DNA of 37,524 nt from the NCBI GenBank assembly GCA_936928855.1, contig CAKZHZ010000018.1, positions 1 to 37,524 of the forward strand, in the 5' to 3' direction. The first letter of the stretch is position 1. Every line of letters starts with the position of its first letter. The notes below the pieces were generated by a model. That model was not told the DNA's origin and ran no database searches. It saw only the letters and a list, made by a program, of their open reading frames with translations. The position numbers were made by a program, and so were the translations under genes. This stretch comes from an uncultured Polycyclovorans sp. (GTDB lineage Bacteria > Pseudomonadota > Gammaproteobacteria > Nevskiales > Nevskiaceae). Below are positions 15,230 to 23,032 of the stretch, in pieces.

Positions 15230-17302
15230 TCAGGGCAGCAGGGAGATGTCGGCCACAGAACGGCACAGGCGATCGAGACGGGCCAGCAGGTTCAATCGAT
15301 TGGCGCGGACGGCGGCATCGTCGGCATTGACCATCACGGCTTCGAAGAAGGCATCGACGGGTTCACGCAGGGTGGCCAGGTTGACCAGTTGCGCGGTGTA
15401 GTCGTCGAGGGCGGCGTTGCGTTCCTCCAGCGCGGTCAGTGTGGTCCACAGGGCGTGCTCGGCGGTGTTGTCGAAGCGTTTTGGGTCGACCGTGTCACTG
15501 ACCGCCTCCGCCTGCCTGAGAAGGTTGCGGACCCGCTTGTGCGCGGCCGCCAGATTGGCTGCCGCCGGGAGGGCCGCAAAGTGATGCACGGCATTGAGTC
15601 GGGCGTCGAAGTCCAGGGGCTGGGTGACGCCCAGGGCGCGGACGGCCTCGAAGGCCTCCGCGGTGATGGCGCGGTCCTCGCGAACCTGGCCAACGCGATA
15701 GGCGCGCAGGCGTTCCAGCACGAAGGTCAGCAGGGCGTCCACCGTGGCCTCGTCGCGGTCACCTGCAGGTTGTGCGGCCACGGCCTGGCGCAACAGCGGT
15801 GCCAGATCGAGCGGCCGCTGCCCTTCGATGCAGATGCGCAGCACGCCGAGAGCGGCGCGACGCAGGGCAAAGGGATCCTTGCTGGCGGTGGGCTTCTGGC
15901 CGATGGCGAAGATGCCGGCGAGGCTGTCCAGTTTGTCCGCCAGGGCCACCGCCTGACCGCCCAGGGTGCGGGGGATCGGCGTGCCCTGCTGCGTCGGCAG
16001 GTAGTGTTCGCGCACTGCCTGGGCCACATCAGCGGGCTCACCGCCCGCGGTGGCGTAGTAGCCGCCCATGAGGCCCTGAAGCTCGGGAAACTCGAACACC
16101 ATCTTGGTGACCAGGTCGCACTTGCTGAGCTGGGCGGCGCGCGCGACATCGGCGAGCGCGCGACTGTCGTCGGTGAGCTGGGCGGCAATCTCGGCGGCCA
16201 GTCCCTGAATGCGGTGGGCCTTGTCGGCCACGCTGCCGAGCGACTGCTGGAAGGTGACGGCGGCCAGCTGCTGGGCGTAGGCCTCGAGGGGCTGTTTGAG
16301 GTCCTGCTGATAGAAGAACAGGGCATCGCTCAGGCGCGGGCGCACCACGCGCTCGTTGCCGGTGATCACCTGCTGCACATCGCGGCTTTCGATGTTGGCC
16401 ACGGTGATGAAGGCGTTGGTGAGGCGGGTCTGCTGCGGGTCCGAAAAGACAGTGAAATAGCGCTGGTTGGTTTCCACCGTGGCGACGATCACTTCGGGCG
16501 GCAGCTGCAGGTAGGCGTCTTCGAAATGGCCGGTAATGGCGACCGGCCACTCGACCAGCGCCGTGACCTCGTCCAGCAGGGATTCGGTGATGCGTGCGTG
16601 ACCGCCGATCCGCTGCGCCTCGGCTTCGATCTGGCTGCGGATCCGGCTTTTGCGAGTGTCGACGTCGACCATCACCCGGGCATCGTGCAGCGCGTCGAGG
16701 TACTCGGCCGGCTGCCGTAGCGGGATCGCCGCCGGGGCGTGGAACCGATGTCCGAAGGTCTGTCGGTCGGCGGTCAGCCCGAAGGCCTGCAGCGGCACCA
16801 CGGTTTCGCCCATGAGGCAGCACAGCCACTGCACCGGGCGCACGAAAGTGTCGTCTCCGCTGCCCCAGCGCATGCGTTTCGGCACCAGGGTGTCCATTTG
16901 CTTGAGGGCCTCATCAAGAAGGCCTTGCAGCAGTGAGACGGTCGTCGCGCCGGGCTCGGTGCGGCTGAAGAACAATTTGCCGTCGCGCTCCCCCAGCTCG
17001 GAGAACGCCACGCCACAGGAGCGGGCGAATCCCAGCGCCGCAGGGGTGGGCTGACCTTCCTTGAGGGCCGCCTTGAGCGCCGGGCCGCTGCGCTCGATGA
17101 CCTGCTCGGATTGGGTTTCGGCGACGTCGGCGATGATCACGGCAAGGCGACGCGGGGTGGCCAGGCGGGTCATGGCCCCATGGGCGATGCCGCGACGGTC
17201 CAGGCCTTGCGCGAGGCTGTCCGACAAGGCGTCGGCGAGTGGGAGCATGTAACGGGCCGGCAGGTCTTCCGTGCCGATTTCGAGCAGCAGGTCCAGGGAC
17301 AT
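15230..17302 (-). CDS. glyS: Glycyl-tRNA synthetase beta subunit
   Basis: 690 residues (E. coli 689). It forms the alpha2-beta2 bacterial glycyl-tRNA synthetase with GlyQ; the beta chain binds tRNA. The N-terminus LLLEIGTEDLPARYM, the motif MRWGSGDDTFVRPVQW, the HD-like central part (VVRPRLSDALFFYQQDLKQPLE, then LSKCDLVTKMVFEFPELQGLMGGYYA) and the C-terminal anticodon-binding helices (FDARLNAVHHF, FFEAVMVNADD) are all present. It begins 18 bases after glyQ ends and is followed after 10 bases by the gmhB-like gene. Confidence 0.98.
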   Translation of the reverse strand: MSLDLLLEIGTEDLPARYMLPLADALSDSLAQGLDRRGIAHGAMTRLATPRRLAVIIADVAETQSEQVIERSGPALKAALKEGQPTPAALGFARSCGVAFSELGERDGKLFFSRTEPGATTVSLLQGLLDEALKQMDTLVPKRMRWGSGDDTFVRPVQWLCCLMGETVVPLQAFGLTADRQTFGHRFHAPAAIPLRQPAEYLDALHDARVMVDVDTRKSRIRSQIEAEAQRIGGHARITESLLDEVTALVEWPVAITGHFEDAYLQLPPEVIVATVETNQRYFTVFSDPQQTRLTNAFITVANIESRDVQQVITGNERVVRPRLSDALFFYQQDLKQPLEAYAQQLAAVTFQQSLGSVADKAHRIQGLAAEIAAQLTDDSRALADVARAAQLSKCDLVTKMVFEFPELQGLMGGYYATAGGEPADVAQAVREHYLPTQQGTPIPRTLGGQAVALADKLDSLAGIFAIGQKPTASKDPFALRRAALGVLRICIEGQRPLDLAPLLRQAVAAQPAGDRDEATVDALLTFVLERLRAYRVGQVREDRAITAEAFEAVRALGVTQPLDFDARLNAVHHFAALPAAANLAAAHKRVRNLLRQAEAVSDTVDPKRFDNTAEHALWTTLTALEERNAALDDYTAQLVNLATLREPVDAFFEAVMVNADDAAVRANRLNLLARLDRLCRSVADISLLP

Positions 17303-17320
17303 TGCGGTCAGGTCATTCGA

Positions 17321-18226
17321 TCAGGGGGTGGCTGCGGCCGCGGCGCGCAGCATCGGGAAGCCCAGCGTTTCGCGGGCCTGGTAGTAGGCTTCGGCGCAGC
17401 CCCGCGCCAGGGTGCGAACGCGCAGGATGTAGGCCTGACGCTCGGTGACGCTGATGGCGCCCCGCGCGTCCAGCAGGTTGAAGGCATGACTGGCCTGGAT
17501 GGCGCGCTCGTAGGCGGGCAGCGGCAGCGGCGTATCGAGGCCCAGCAGATGCTGGCACTCGGCTTCGGCCTTGCTGAAGCGTTCGAACAGGGTCGCAGTA
17601 TCGGCGTGCTCGAAGTTGTAGGTGGATTGCTCCACCTCGTTCTGGTGGTAGACGTCGCCGTAGGTCACCACGCGGCCGCCGGTGTCCGACCACACCAGGT
17701 CGTAGACGGATTCCTTCTTCTGGATGTACATCGCCAGGCGTTCCAGGCCGTAGGTGATCTCGCCCGCCACCGGGCGGCACTCGATGCCCCCCACCTGCTG
17801 AAAATAGGTGAACTGGGTGACCTCCATGCCGTTGAGCCAGACCTCCCAGCCCAGCCCCCAGGCCCCGAGGGTGGGGGATTCCCAGTTGTCCTCGACGAAG
17901 CGGATGTCGTGGGTGAGCGGGTCGAAGCCCAGCATGCGCAGCGAATCCAGATACAGGTCCTGGATGTTGGCCGGGCTCGGCTTCATCAGCACCTGGAACT
18001 GGTAGTAGTGCTGCAGGCGGTTGGGGTTTTCGCCGTAGCGGCCGTCGGTAGGGCGGCGGCTCGGCTGTACGTAGGCGGTGTTCCAGGGCTCGGGGCCCAA
18101 CGCGCGCAGGAAGGTGGCCCAGTGGAAGGTGCCGGCGCCCATTTCCATGTCCATGGGCTGGACCACCACGCAGCCGTGTCCGGCCCAGAAGGTCTGCAGC
18201 TTCAGAATCAGGTCCTGGAAGGTCAT
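17321..18226 (-). CDS. glyQ: Glycyl-tRNA synthetase alpha subunit
   Basis: 301 residues (E. coli 303). It carries the class II catalytic core. It opens MTFQDLILKLQTFWAGHGCVVVQPMDMEMGAGT-like (split here: TFQDLILKLQTFW, then CVVVQPMDMEMGAGTFH) and includes QPSRRPTDGRYGENPNRLQ and FTYFQQVGGIECRPV, all strongly conserved. The ATG at 18226 is the family start. First gene of the glyQ-glyS-gmhB-like unit, divergent from glnA with a 221-base gap. Confidence 0.98.
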   Translation of the reverse strand: MTFQDLILKLQTFWAGHGCVVVQPMDMEMGAGTFHWATFLRALGPEPWNTAYVQPSRRPTDGRYGENPNRLQHYYQFQVLMKPSPANIQDLYLDSLRMLGFDPLTHDIRFVEDNWESPTLGAWGLGWEVWLNGMEVTQFTYFQQVGGIECRPVAGEITYGLERLAMYIQKKESVYDLVWSDTGGRVVTYGDVYHQNEVEQSTYNFEHADTATLFERFSKAEAECQHLLGLDTPLPLPAYERAIQASHAFNLLDARGAISVTERQAYILRVRTLARGCAEAYYQARETLGFPMLRAAAAATP

Positions 18227-18257
18227 GTCGGTGCGGCAAAAATCGTTTGGGGGCGCG

Positions 18258-18263
18258 AGTATA
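18258..18263 (-). promoter_or_regulatory. Likely -10 of glyQ
   Basis: Minus-strand TATACT ends 32 bases before the glyQ ATG. No good -35 lies 16-18 bases upstream, so the promoter is only half supported. Confidence 0.4.
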
Positions 18264-18362
18264 GCGAAGCGGCGGCAGCGCCCGGCGCCCAGCGTCGGGT
18301 GTTTCGGCTAGCATGGTGCCGCCAAACGCGCCGCTCGCGCTGGACGGTCGGTTGACCGAGCG

Positions 18363-18378
18363 TGGCATGCTTCATGCT
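18363..18378 (+). promoter_or_regulatory. Sigma54 promoter of glnA
   Basis: TGGCATGCTTCATGCT fits the sigma54 consensus TGGCACG-N4-TTGCW at all but two positions, with the invariant GG (18364-18365) and GC (18376-18377) correctly spaced. The predicted start is near 18389, giving a leader of about 59 bases before the glnA ATG. NtrB/NtrC are encoded just downstream. I found no clear NtrC palindrome in 18227-18362. Confidence 0.7.
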
Positions 18379-18447
18379 TCATTTTGGCGCACGCCCATTC
18401 AGGGCCACCGCATCTGTCATCCACCACTGACCAAGCAGGAGAACCCC

Positions 18448-19857
18448 ATGTCGGGTCAAGACGTTCTGAACACCATCAAAGAGAAAGGCGTGAAGTTTGT
18501 CGACTTCCGCTTCTGCGACACCAAGGGCAAGGAGCAGCACGTCACCGTGCCGGCTCACACCATCGACGACAGCCTGTTCACGGAAGGCAAGATGTTCGAC
18601 GGCTCTTCGATCGCCGGCTGGAAGGGCATCAACGAGTCCGACATGATCCTGATGCCGGACCCCGAGAGCGCCTTCCTGGATCCCTTCTATGAAGATCCGA
18701 CTCTGGTCATCAGCTGCGATGTGCTGGAACCCGCCACCGGGCAGGGCTATGAGCGCGACCCGCGTTCGCTCGCCAAGCGCGCCGAGGCCTACCTGAAGAG
18801 CACCGGCATTGCCGACACCGCGTTCTTCGGCCCGGAGAACGAGTTCTTTGTGTTTGACTCGGTGCGCTGGGAAGCCGGCATGAAGGGCTGCTCGGTGGAG
18901 ATCGACTCCGAAGAAGCGGCCTGGAACACCAACAAGGCCTACGAAGGCGGCAACATGGGGCACCGTCCCGGCGTCAAGGGCGGCTACTTCCCCGTGCCAC
19001 CCGTCGACTCCCTGCACGATCTGCGTGCCGCCATGTGCGACACCCTGGATGCCATCGGCGTGCCGGTGGAAGTGCATCACCACGAAGTGGCCACCGCCGG
19101 CCAGTGCGAAATCGGTGTGAAGTTCAACACCCTGACCCACAAGGCTGACGAAGTGCTGAAGCTGAAGTACGTGGTCCAGAACGTGGCCCACCAGTTCGGC
19201 AAGACCGCGACCTTCATGCCCAAGCCCATCGTTGGTGACAACGGCAGCGGCATGCACGTGCACCAGTCCCTGTCGAAGGACGGCAAGAACCTGTTCTCCG
19301 GCGACGGCTACGGCGGGCTGTCGGAAACCGCGCTGCACTACATCGGCGGTATCCTCAAACATGCCAAGGCGATCAACGCCTTCACCAACCCGGGGACCAA
19401 CAGCTACAAGCGTCTGGTGCCGGGCTTTGAAGCACCGGTGATGCTGGCCTACTCGGCACGCAACCGTTCAGCCTCGATCCGCATTCCGTACATTGCCAAC
19501 CCCAAGGGTCGTCGTATCGAAGTGCGCTTCCCCGACAGCCTGGCCAACCCCTACTTCGCATTCGCTGCGATGATGATGGCGGGCCTCGACGGGATCCAGA
19601 ACAAGATCGATCCGGGTGGTCCGTCCGACAAGGACCTCTACCACCTGCCGCCGGAAGAGGACGCCAAGATCCCGCGCGTCTGCCACTCGCTGGACATGGC
19701 GCTGGAAGCCCTCGACCAGGATCGCGAGTTCCTGCTCAAGGGGGGCGTCTTCACCAACGACCTGATCGATGCCTACATCGAGCTGAAGATGGCTGAAGTG
19801 ACCCGCTTCCGGATGACCACGCATCCGGTCGAGTTCGACATGTACTACTCGATGTAA
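18448..19857 (+). CDS. glnA: Glutamine synthetase type I
   Basis: 469 residues, identical in length to E. coli GlnA. It forms glutamine from glutamate, ammonia and ATP as a cytoplasmic dodecamer. Marks include DGSSIAGWKGINESDM, the metal-binding FGPENEFFVFD, GNMGHRPGVKGGYFPVPPVD, VEVHHHEVATAGQCEIG, the NGSGMHVHQSL flap region and NRSASIRIP. The adenylylation tyrosine is at codon 398 (DLYHLPPEE), which is Tyr397 once the initiator Met is removed, so control by GlnE adenylylation is expected. The ATG at 18448 has AGGAGA upstream; in-frame extension to 18313 is not real. Transcription is likely from the sigma54 site at 18363 and ends at the hairpin at 19924. Confidence 0.99.
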   Translation: MSGQDVLNTIKEKGVKFVDFRFCDTKGKEQHVTVPAHTIDDSLFTEGKMFDGSSIAGWKGINESDMILMPDPESAFLDPFYEDPTLVISCDVLEPATGQGYERDPRSLAKRAEAYLKSTGIADTAFFGPENEFFVFDSVRWEAGMKGCSVEIDSEEAAWNTNKAYEGGNMGHRPGVKGGYFPVPPVDSLHDLRAAMCDTLDAIGVPVEVHHHEVATAGQCEIGVKFNTLTHKADEVLKLKYVVQNVAHQFGKTATFMPKPIVGDNGSGMHVHQSLSKDGKNLFSGDGYGGLSETALHYIGGILKHAKAINAFTNPGTNSYKRLVPGFEAPVMLAYSARNRSASIRIPYIANPKGRRIEVRFPDSLANPYFAFAAMMMAGLDGIQNKIDPGGPSDKDLYHLPPEEDAKIPRVCHSLDMALEALDQDREFLLKGGVFTNDLIDAYIELKMAEVTRFRMTTHPVEFDMYYSM

Positions 19858-19923
19858 TCGAGCCGGGCATGGTCGTCGGCGGTCCCGCGTAACGGGGCAG
19901 GCCAAGGCGACATGGCATGTTGC

Positions 19924-19951
19924 AAAAAACCCCGCGAAAGCGGGGTTTTTT
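19924..19951 (+). terminator. Rho-independent terminator of glnA
   Basis: AAAAAACCCCGC-GAAA-GCGGGGTTTTTT: a GC-rich stem closed by a GNRA-type tetraloop with a T6 run. It works as a terminator on either strand by symmetry. It separates glnA from ntrBC, so ntrBC needs its own promoter. Confidence 0.95.
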
Positions 19952-20000
19952 GTGTCGTGCGCCCACGATTGGTGCGCGAAGGGGGCGTGACATTCCCTAA

Positions 20001-20017
20001 TGCACCATTACTGTGCA
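20001..20017 (+). promoter_or_regulatory. NtrC binding site, distal
   Basis: TGCACCATTACTGTGCA fits TGCACC-N5-GGTGCA with one mismatch. Its centre is about 152 bases upstream of the predicted ntrB start of transcription. A further, poorer GCGCC/GGTGCGC repeat lies at about 19960-19977. Confidence 0.75.
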
Positions 20018-20079
20018 TTGGGATACGCCCATTGCACGAAGGTTTTGCCTCGTTTCACAAGGCGACCCTCGGATTTGCG

Positions 20080-20096
20080 TGCACCAAATAAGTGCA
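20080..20096 (+). promoter_or_regulatory. NtrC binding site, proximal
   Basis: TGCACCAAATAAGTGCA fits the consensus with one mismatch. Its centre is 79 bases from the distal site and about 73 bases upstream of the predicted start of transcription. A paired arrangement suits NtrC oligomers acting on sigma54 polymerase. Confidence 0.75.
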
Positions 20097-20134
20097 TAAA
20101 AGGGCAAAAACGCGTAGCGTAGGCCGTGCTGCAT

Positions 20135-20150
20135 TGGCGCAGCTTTTGCT
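20135..20150 (+). promoter_or_regulatory. Sigma54 promoter abutting the ntrB start codon
   Basis: TGGCGCAGCTTTTGCT matches TGGCACG-N4-TTGCW closely, with GG at 20136-20137 and GC at 20148-20149. Counting 12 bases on from the conserved C places the start of transcription at about 20161, one base before the ntrB ATG (20162). Confidence 0.75.
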
Positions 20151-20161
20151 TTGGCCTATCC

Positions 20162-21232
20162 ATGAAACTGGTTCCCCGCCCGCGACCCAAGCCGGACTGG
20201 ATCCTCGACGGCGTCACCACGGCCGTGATCGCCCTCGATGACCGTCTGTGCGTGACCGCGCTCAACTCCGCCTGTGAGAGCCTGTTCGGGGTGTCCCGGC
20301 GGCTGGCGCTCGGGCAGCCGCTGGTGGAGGGGGTGCCGCACTTTCTGCCGTTGCGGCAGCGCTTGCAGACGGCGCTGGAACAGGCCCTGGGATTCATCGA
20401 GCGGGAGCTTCGTCTCAGCCGCAACGGCGACCCGGCCATCACCGTGGATTGCACCGTCACCCCCTATGTTGGCGGCAAGATTCCAGGCCTGTTGCTGGAG
20501 TTGTTGCCGCTCGATCGTCACATGCGCATCTCCCGCGACGAGCTGATGCTGGCGCAGCACCAGGCCAGCCGGGAGCTGATTCGCGGCCTCGCCCACGAGA
20601 TCAAGAATCCGCTTGGGGGGATCCGGGGCGCGGCCCAGCTGCTGGAGCGCGAGTTCCCCGACTCCGAGCACCGGGAGTACACACGGGTGATCATCCGTGA
20701 GGCGGATCGCCTGCAGAACCTGGTCAACCGCATGCTTGGCCCCAACCGGCTGCCGCAGAAAGCGGCCCTCAATGTCCACGAGGCATTGGAGCACGTGCGG
20801 CAGCTGGTACAGGCGGAGGCCCCCAGCGGCGTCAGCTTCCTGCGCGACTATGACCCCTCGATTCCCGAGGTGGTGGCGGATCGCGAACAGTTGATCCAGG
20901 CCACGCTCAACCTGGTCCGCAACGCGGTTCAGGCGCTGGCGGGGCAGGGCGTGGTGACCTTGCGGACCCGCACCAAGCGCCAGATCACCATCGGCCAGCA
21001 ACGGCACCGGTTGGTGGTGCAGGTGGATATCGAGGACAGCGGCCCGGGTATTCCCGCAGCGCTGCTCGACAAGATCTTCTATCCGATGGTCACCACCCGC
21101 GCAGACGGCACCGGTCTCGGCTTGCCGATCGCGCAATACCTCATCCACAGCCACGGGGGTTTGATCGAGTGTCGATCGCGCCCCGGCTGCACGGTTTTCT
21201 CGATGTATCTGCCCTTGGAACATGCCTCATGA
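20162..21232 (+). CDS. ntrB: Nitrogen regulation sensor histidine kinase NtrB
   Basis: 356 residues (E. coli 349). It phosphorylates NtrC when nitrogen is limiting, under control of PII protein. Cytoplasmic, no membrane segment. It has a PAS domain at about 13-115 (WILDGVTTAVIALDDRL), the phosphoacceptor His145 in RGLAHEIKNPLGGIRGAAQLL, and the N, G1 and G2 boxes of the ATPase domain (LVRNAVQAL, DSGPGIPAALLDKIFYP, TGLGLPIAQYLI). The ATG at 20162 gives the expected PAS start but has no Shine-Dalgarno. An in-frame GTG at 20126 lies upstream of the sigma54 box and would not be on its transcript. It overlaps ntrC by ATGA. Confidence 0.96.
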   Translation: MKLVPRPRPKPDWILDGVTTAVIALDDRLCVTALNSACESLFGVSRRLALGQPLVEGVPHFLPLRQRLQTALEQALGFIERELRLSRNGDPAITVDCTVTPYVGGKIPGLLLELLPLDRHMRISRDELMLAQHQASRELIRGLAHEIKNPLGGIRGAAQLLEREFPDSEHREYTRVIIREADRLQNLVNRMLGPNRLPQKAALNVHEALEHVRQLVQAEAPSGVSFLRDYDPSIPEVVADREQLIQATLNLVRNAVQALAGQGVVTLRTRTKRQITIGQQRHRLVVQVDIEDSGPGIPAALLDKIFYPMVTTRADGTGLGLPIAQYLIHSHGGLIECRSRPGCTVFSMYLPLEHAS

Positions 21233-22650
21233 ATGTCTGGGTCGTCGACGATGATGAATCCATCCGCTGGGTGCTGGAAAAATCCCTCGCGCGCGATGGT
21301 CTGAAGCCCCGCAGCTTTCCCGGTGCGGCCGAGCTGCTCGATGCGTTGGAGGAGGAAGAGCCGGACGTGCTGCTCTCCGATATCCGCATGCCGGGTGTGG
21401 ATGGTCTCGAATTGATGGCGCGGGTGCGGGCAGCCCACCCCACGCTGCCCGTCATCATCATGACGGCGCATTCCGATCTGGATGCGGCGGTGGCGGCGTA
21501 CAAGGGCGGGGCCTTCGAGTACCTGCCCAAACCCTTCGATGTTGACGTGGTGTCCGGCCTGGTGCGGCGCGCGGCCGAAAGCCGGGCGGCCGCCAGCGGT
21601 CCTGCGCCCGAGCCGGCAAGGGCCGCCATCATCGGCGAGGCGCCTGCGATGCAGGACGTGTTCCGTGCCATTGGTCGGCTGTCGCAGAGCCAGATCACGG
21701 TGTTGATCACCGGTGAGTCGGGCTCCGGCAAGGAGCTGGTTGCGAGAGCGCTGCATGTGAACAGCCCGCGTGCGCAGCGGCCCTTCATTGCCATCAACAC
21801 GGCTGCCATCCCCAAGGATCTGCTCGAAAGCGAGTTCTTCGGGCATGAGCGGGGCGCCTTCACCGGTGCGGCAGCGCAGCGGAAGGGGCGCTTCGAGCAG
21901 GCAGACGGCGGCACGCTGTTCCTGGATGAAATCGGGGACATGCCGGCAGATCTGCAGACCCGCCTGCTGCGGGTGCTGTCGACCGGCGAGTTCTATCGTG
22001 TCGGCGGCGTGGCGCCAGTGAAGGTGGATGTGCGTGTCATTGCAGCCACCCATCAGGATCTGGAGTCCCTGGTGCGCGATGGCCGCTTCCGCGAGGACCT
22101 CTATCACCGGCTCAATGTGATTCGCGTACGGATTCCCTCGCTGGCGGAGCGGCGGGAGGATGTGCCGTTGCTGATGGCGCATTTTCTCGCGCAGGCGGCG
22201 CGGGAGCTGTCGGTCGAACCCAAGCGCCTGCGGCCGGAGGTGCTGGATCGGCTCAGCCGTTTCGAGTGGCCGGGCAACGTGCGACAGCTCGAGAATGTCT
22301 GCCGTTGGCTGACGGTGATGGCGCCGGGGCAGGATGTCCACCTCGCTGACCTGCCGCCGGAGCTGCAGGACGCCGTGGCCGGTGCCGGCGCGGGAGGGGA
22401 GGCGCTGTCGGTCACTGCCGCCGGACTGAGCCCGGAAGATTGGCCGCAATTGCTGCAGCACTGGGCGGACCGGGCATTGGCCGGCGGCCAGAACGACCTT
22501 CTCGAAGAAGCTACGGCGGCTTTCGAGCGCACCCTTATCCTGTCCGCCTTGCGTGCCACGGACGGTCAGCGCCAGGAGGCGGCCCGACGGCTCGGGTGGG
22601 GGCGCAATACGCTGACCCGGAAAATCAAGGAGTTGTCACTGGACGTTTGA
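21229..22650 (+). CDS. ntrC: Nitrogen regulation response regulator NtrC
   Basis: 473 residues (E. coli 469). It activates sigma54 promoters. Receiver domain 1-120 with phosphoacceptor Asp51 in LLSDIRMPGVDG. Central AAA+ domain with Walker A GESGSGKE, the sigma54-contacting GAFTGA loop, Walker B GGTLFLDEIGD and the RLLRVL/RFREDLYHRLNVI sensor region. C-terminal Fis-type helix-turn-helix (AARRLGWGRNTLTRKIKEL). The start is taken at the ATGA overlap with the ntrB stop (21229-21232). An in-frame start at 21169 lies inside ntrB without reason. A terminator-like hairpin follows at 22653. It should act on both sigma54 sites in this window. Confidence 0.97.
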   Translation: MNVWVVDDDESIRWVLEKSLARDGLKPRSFPGAAELLDALEEEEPDVLLSDIRMPGVDGLELMARVRAAHPTLPVIIMTAHSDLDAAVAAYKGGAFEYLPKPFDVDVVSGLVRRAAESRAAASGPAPEPARAAIIGEAPAMQDVFRAIGRLSQSQITVLITGESGSGKELVARALHVNSPRAQRPFIAINTAAIPKDLLESEFFGHERGAFTGAAAQRKGRFEQADGGTLFLDEIGDMPADLQTRLLRVLSTGEFYRVGGVAPVKVDVRVIAATHQDLESLVRDGRFREDLYHRLNVIRVRIPSLAERREDVPLLMAHFLAQAARELSVEPKRLRPEVLDRLSRFEWPGNVRQLENVCRWLTVMAPGQDVHLADLPPELQDAVAGAGAGGEALSVTAAGLSPEDWPQLLQHWADRALAGGQNDLLEEATAAFERTLILSALRATDGQRQEAARRLGWGRNTLTRKIKELSLDV

Positions 22651-22652
22651 GA

Positions 22653-22680
22653 GCAGGCCCGAAGGGCTTGCCATTCTTCT
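22653..22680 (+). terminator. Terminator-like hairpin after ntrC
   Basis: GCAGGCCC-GAA-GGGCTTGC is an 8-base stem with one G-T pair, followed by CATTCTTCT. It begins 3 bases after the ntrC stop and runs straight into the ars promoter region. Confidence 0.6.
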
Positions 22681-22701
22681 ATATTTCTATAAAACTAGAA
22701 T
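22673..22701 (+). promoter_or_regulatory. ArsR operator/promoter region
   Basis: A 29-base A+T-rich island bounded by ATTCT (22673-22677) and AGAAT (22697-22701), with TTCTA/TAGAA nested inside. It contains TATAAA at 22688-22693 and ends 2 bases before the arsR ATG. Self-repression by ArsR and release by arsenite is the family rule; the exact contacts are inferred. There is no Shine-Dalgarno, so the transcript may be leaderless. Confidence 0.6.
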
Positions 22702-22702
22702 T

Positions 22703-23032
22703 ATGAAATCAGAAGAAGCCGTCGAACGTCTGGCTGCCCTCGCGCAAGCGGGACGCCTCGCCATCTTCCGCAGCCTGGTGGTGGCCGGTCCGGCAGGCCG
22801 TTGCCCTGGTGAGCTGCAGGCACAGCTCGACATCACGCCGTCGGTGCTGTCGTTTCACCTCAAGGCGCTGCGGCAGTCGGGGCTGGTCCAGGTGCGGCAG
22901 GACGGGCGCTACCTCTATTACTCCGCGGACTTCGCGACGATGAACGCCCTGGTGGGATACCTCACGGAAAACTGCTGTGCCGAAGGTGGCGAGGCCTGCG
23001 CGCCAGGGGGGATCGCGTGCGCCACGTCCTGA
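22703..23032 (+). CDS. arsR: ArsR-family arsenic-responsive repressor
   Basis: 109 residues, winged helix. Recognition helix region LQAQLDITPSVLSFHLKALRQSGLV, then the wing VRQDGRYLYYS. The ELCVCD metal motif of E. coli-type ArsR is absent. Instead cysteines cluster at the C-terminus (Cys91, Cys92, Cys99, Cys106), resembling the arrangement in Acidithiobacillus ferrooxidans ArsR. It is first in a five-gene unit: its end overlaps arsC by 16 bases. Starts at the ATG at 22703, directly after the A+T-rich operator. Confidence 0.92.
   Translation: MKSEEAVERLAALAQAGRLAIFRSLVVAGPAGRCPGELQAQLDITPSVLSFHLKALRQSGLVQVRQDGRYLYYSADFATMNALVGYLTENCCAEGGEACAPGGIACATS

Noticed and set aside
14578..15330. Open frame starting in the MITE-like element
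   Set aside because: It covers repeat sequence and then runs antisense through the gmhB-like gene; no ribosome site.
15101..16720. Long open frames opposite glyS, pykA (29456-30985), typA (32213-33601) and the protease (34892-36298)
   Set aside because: All are shadows of conserved genes, explained by G+C-rich codon third positions.
18227..18362. NtrC site upstream of the glnA sigma54 box
   Set aside because: Only GGTGCC-like half-sites are seen, with no partner half at the right spacing.
20126..20161. GTG start for NtrB
   Set aside because: It lies upstream of and through the sigma54 element and adds residues before the PAS domain without family support.
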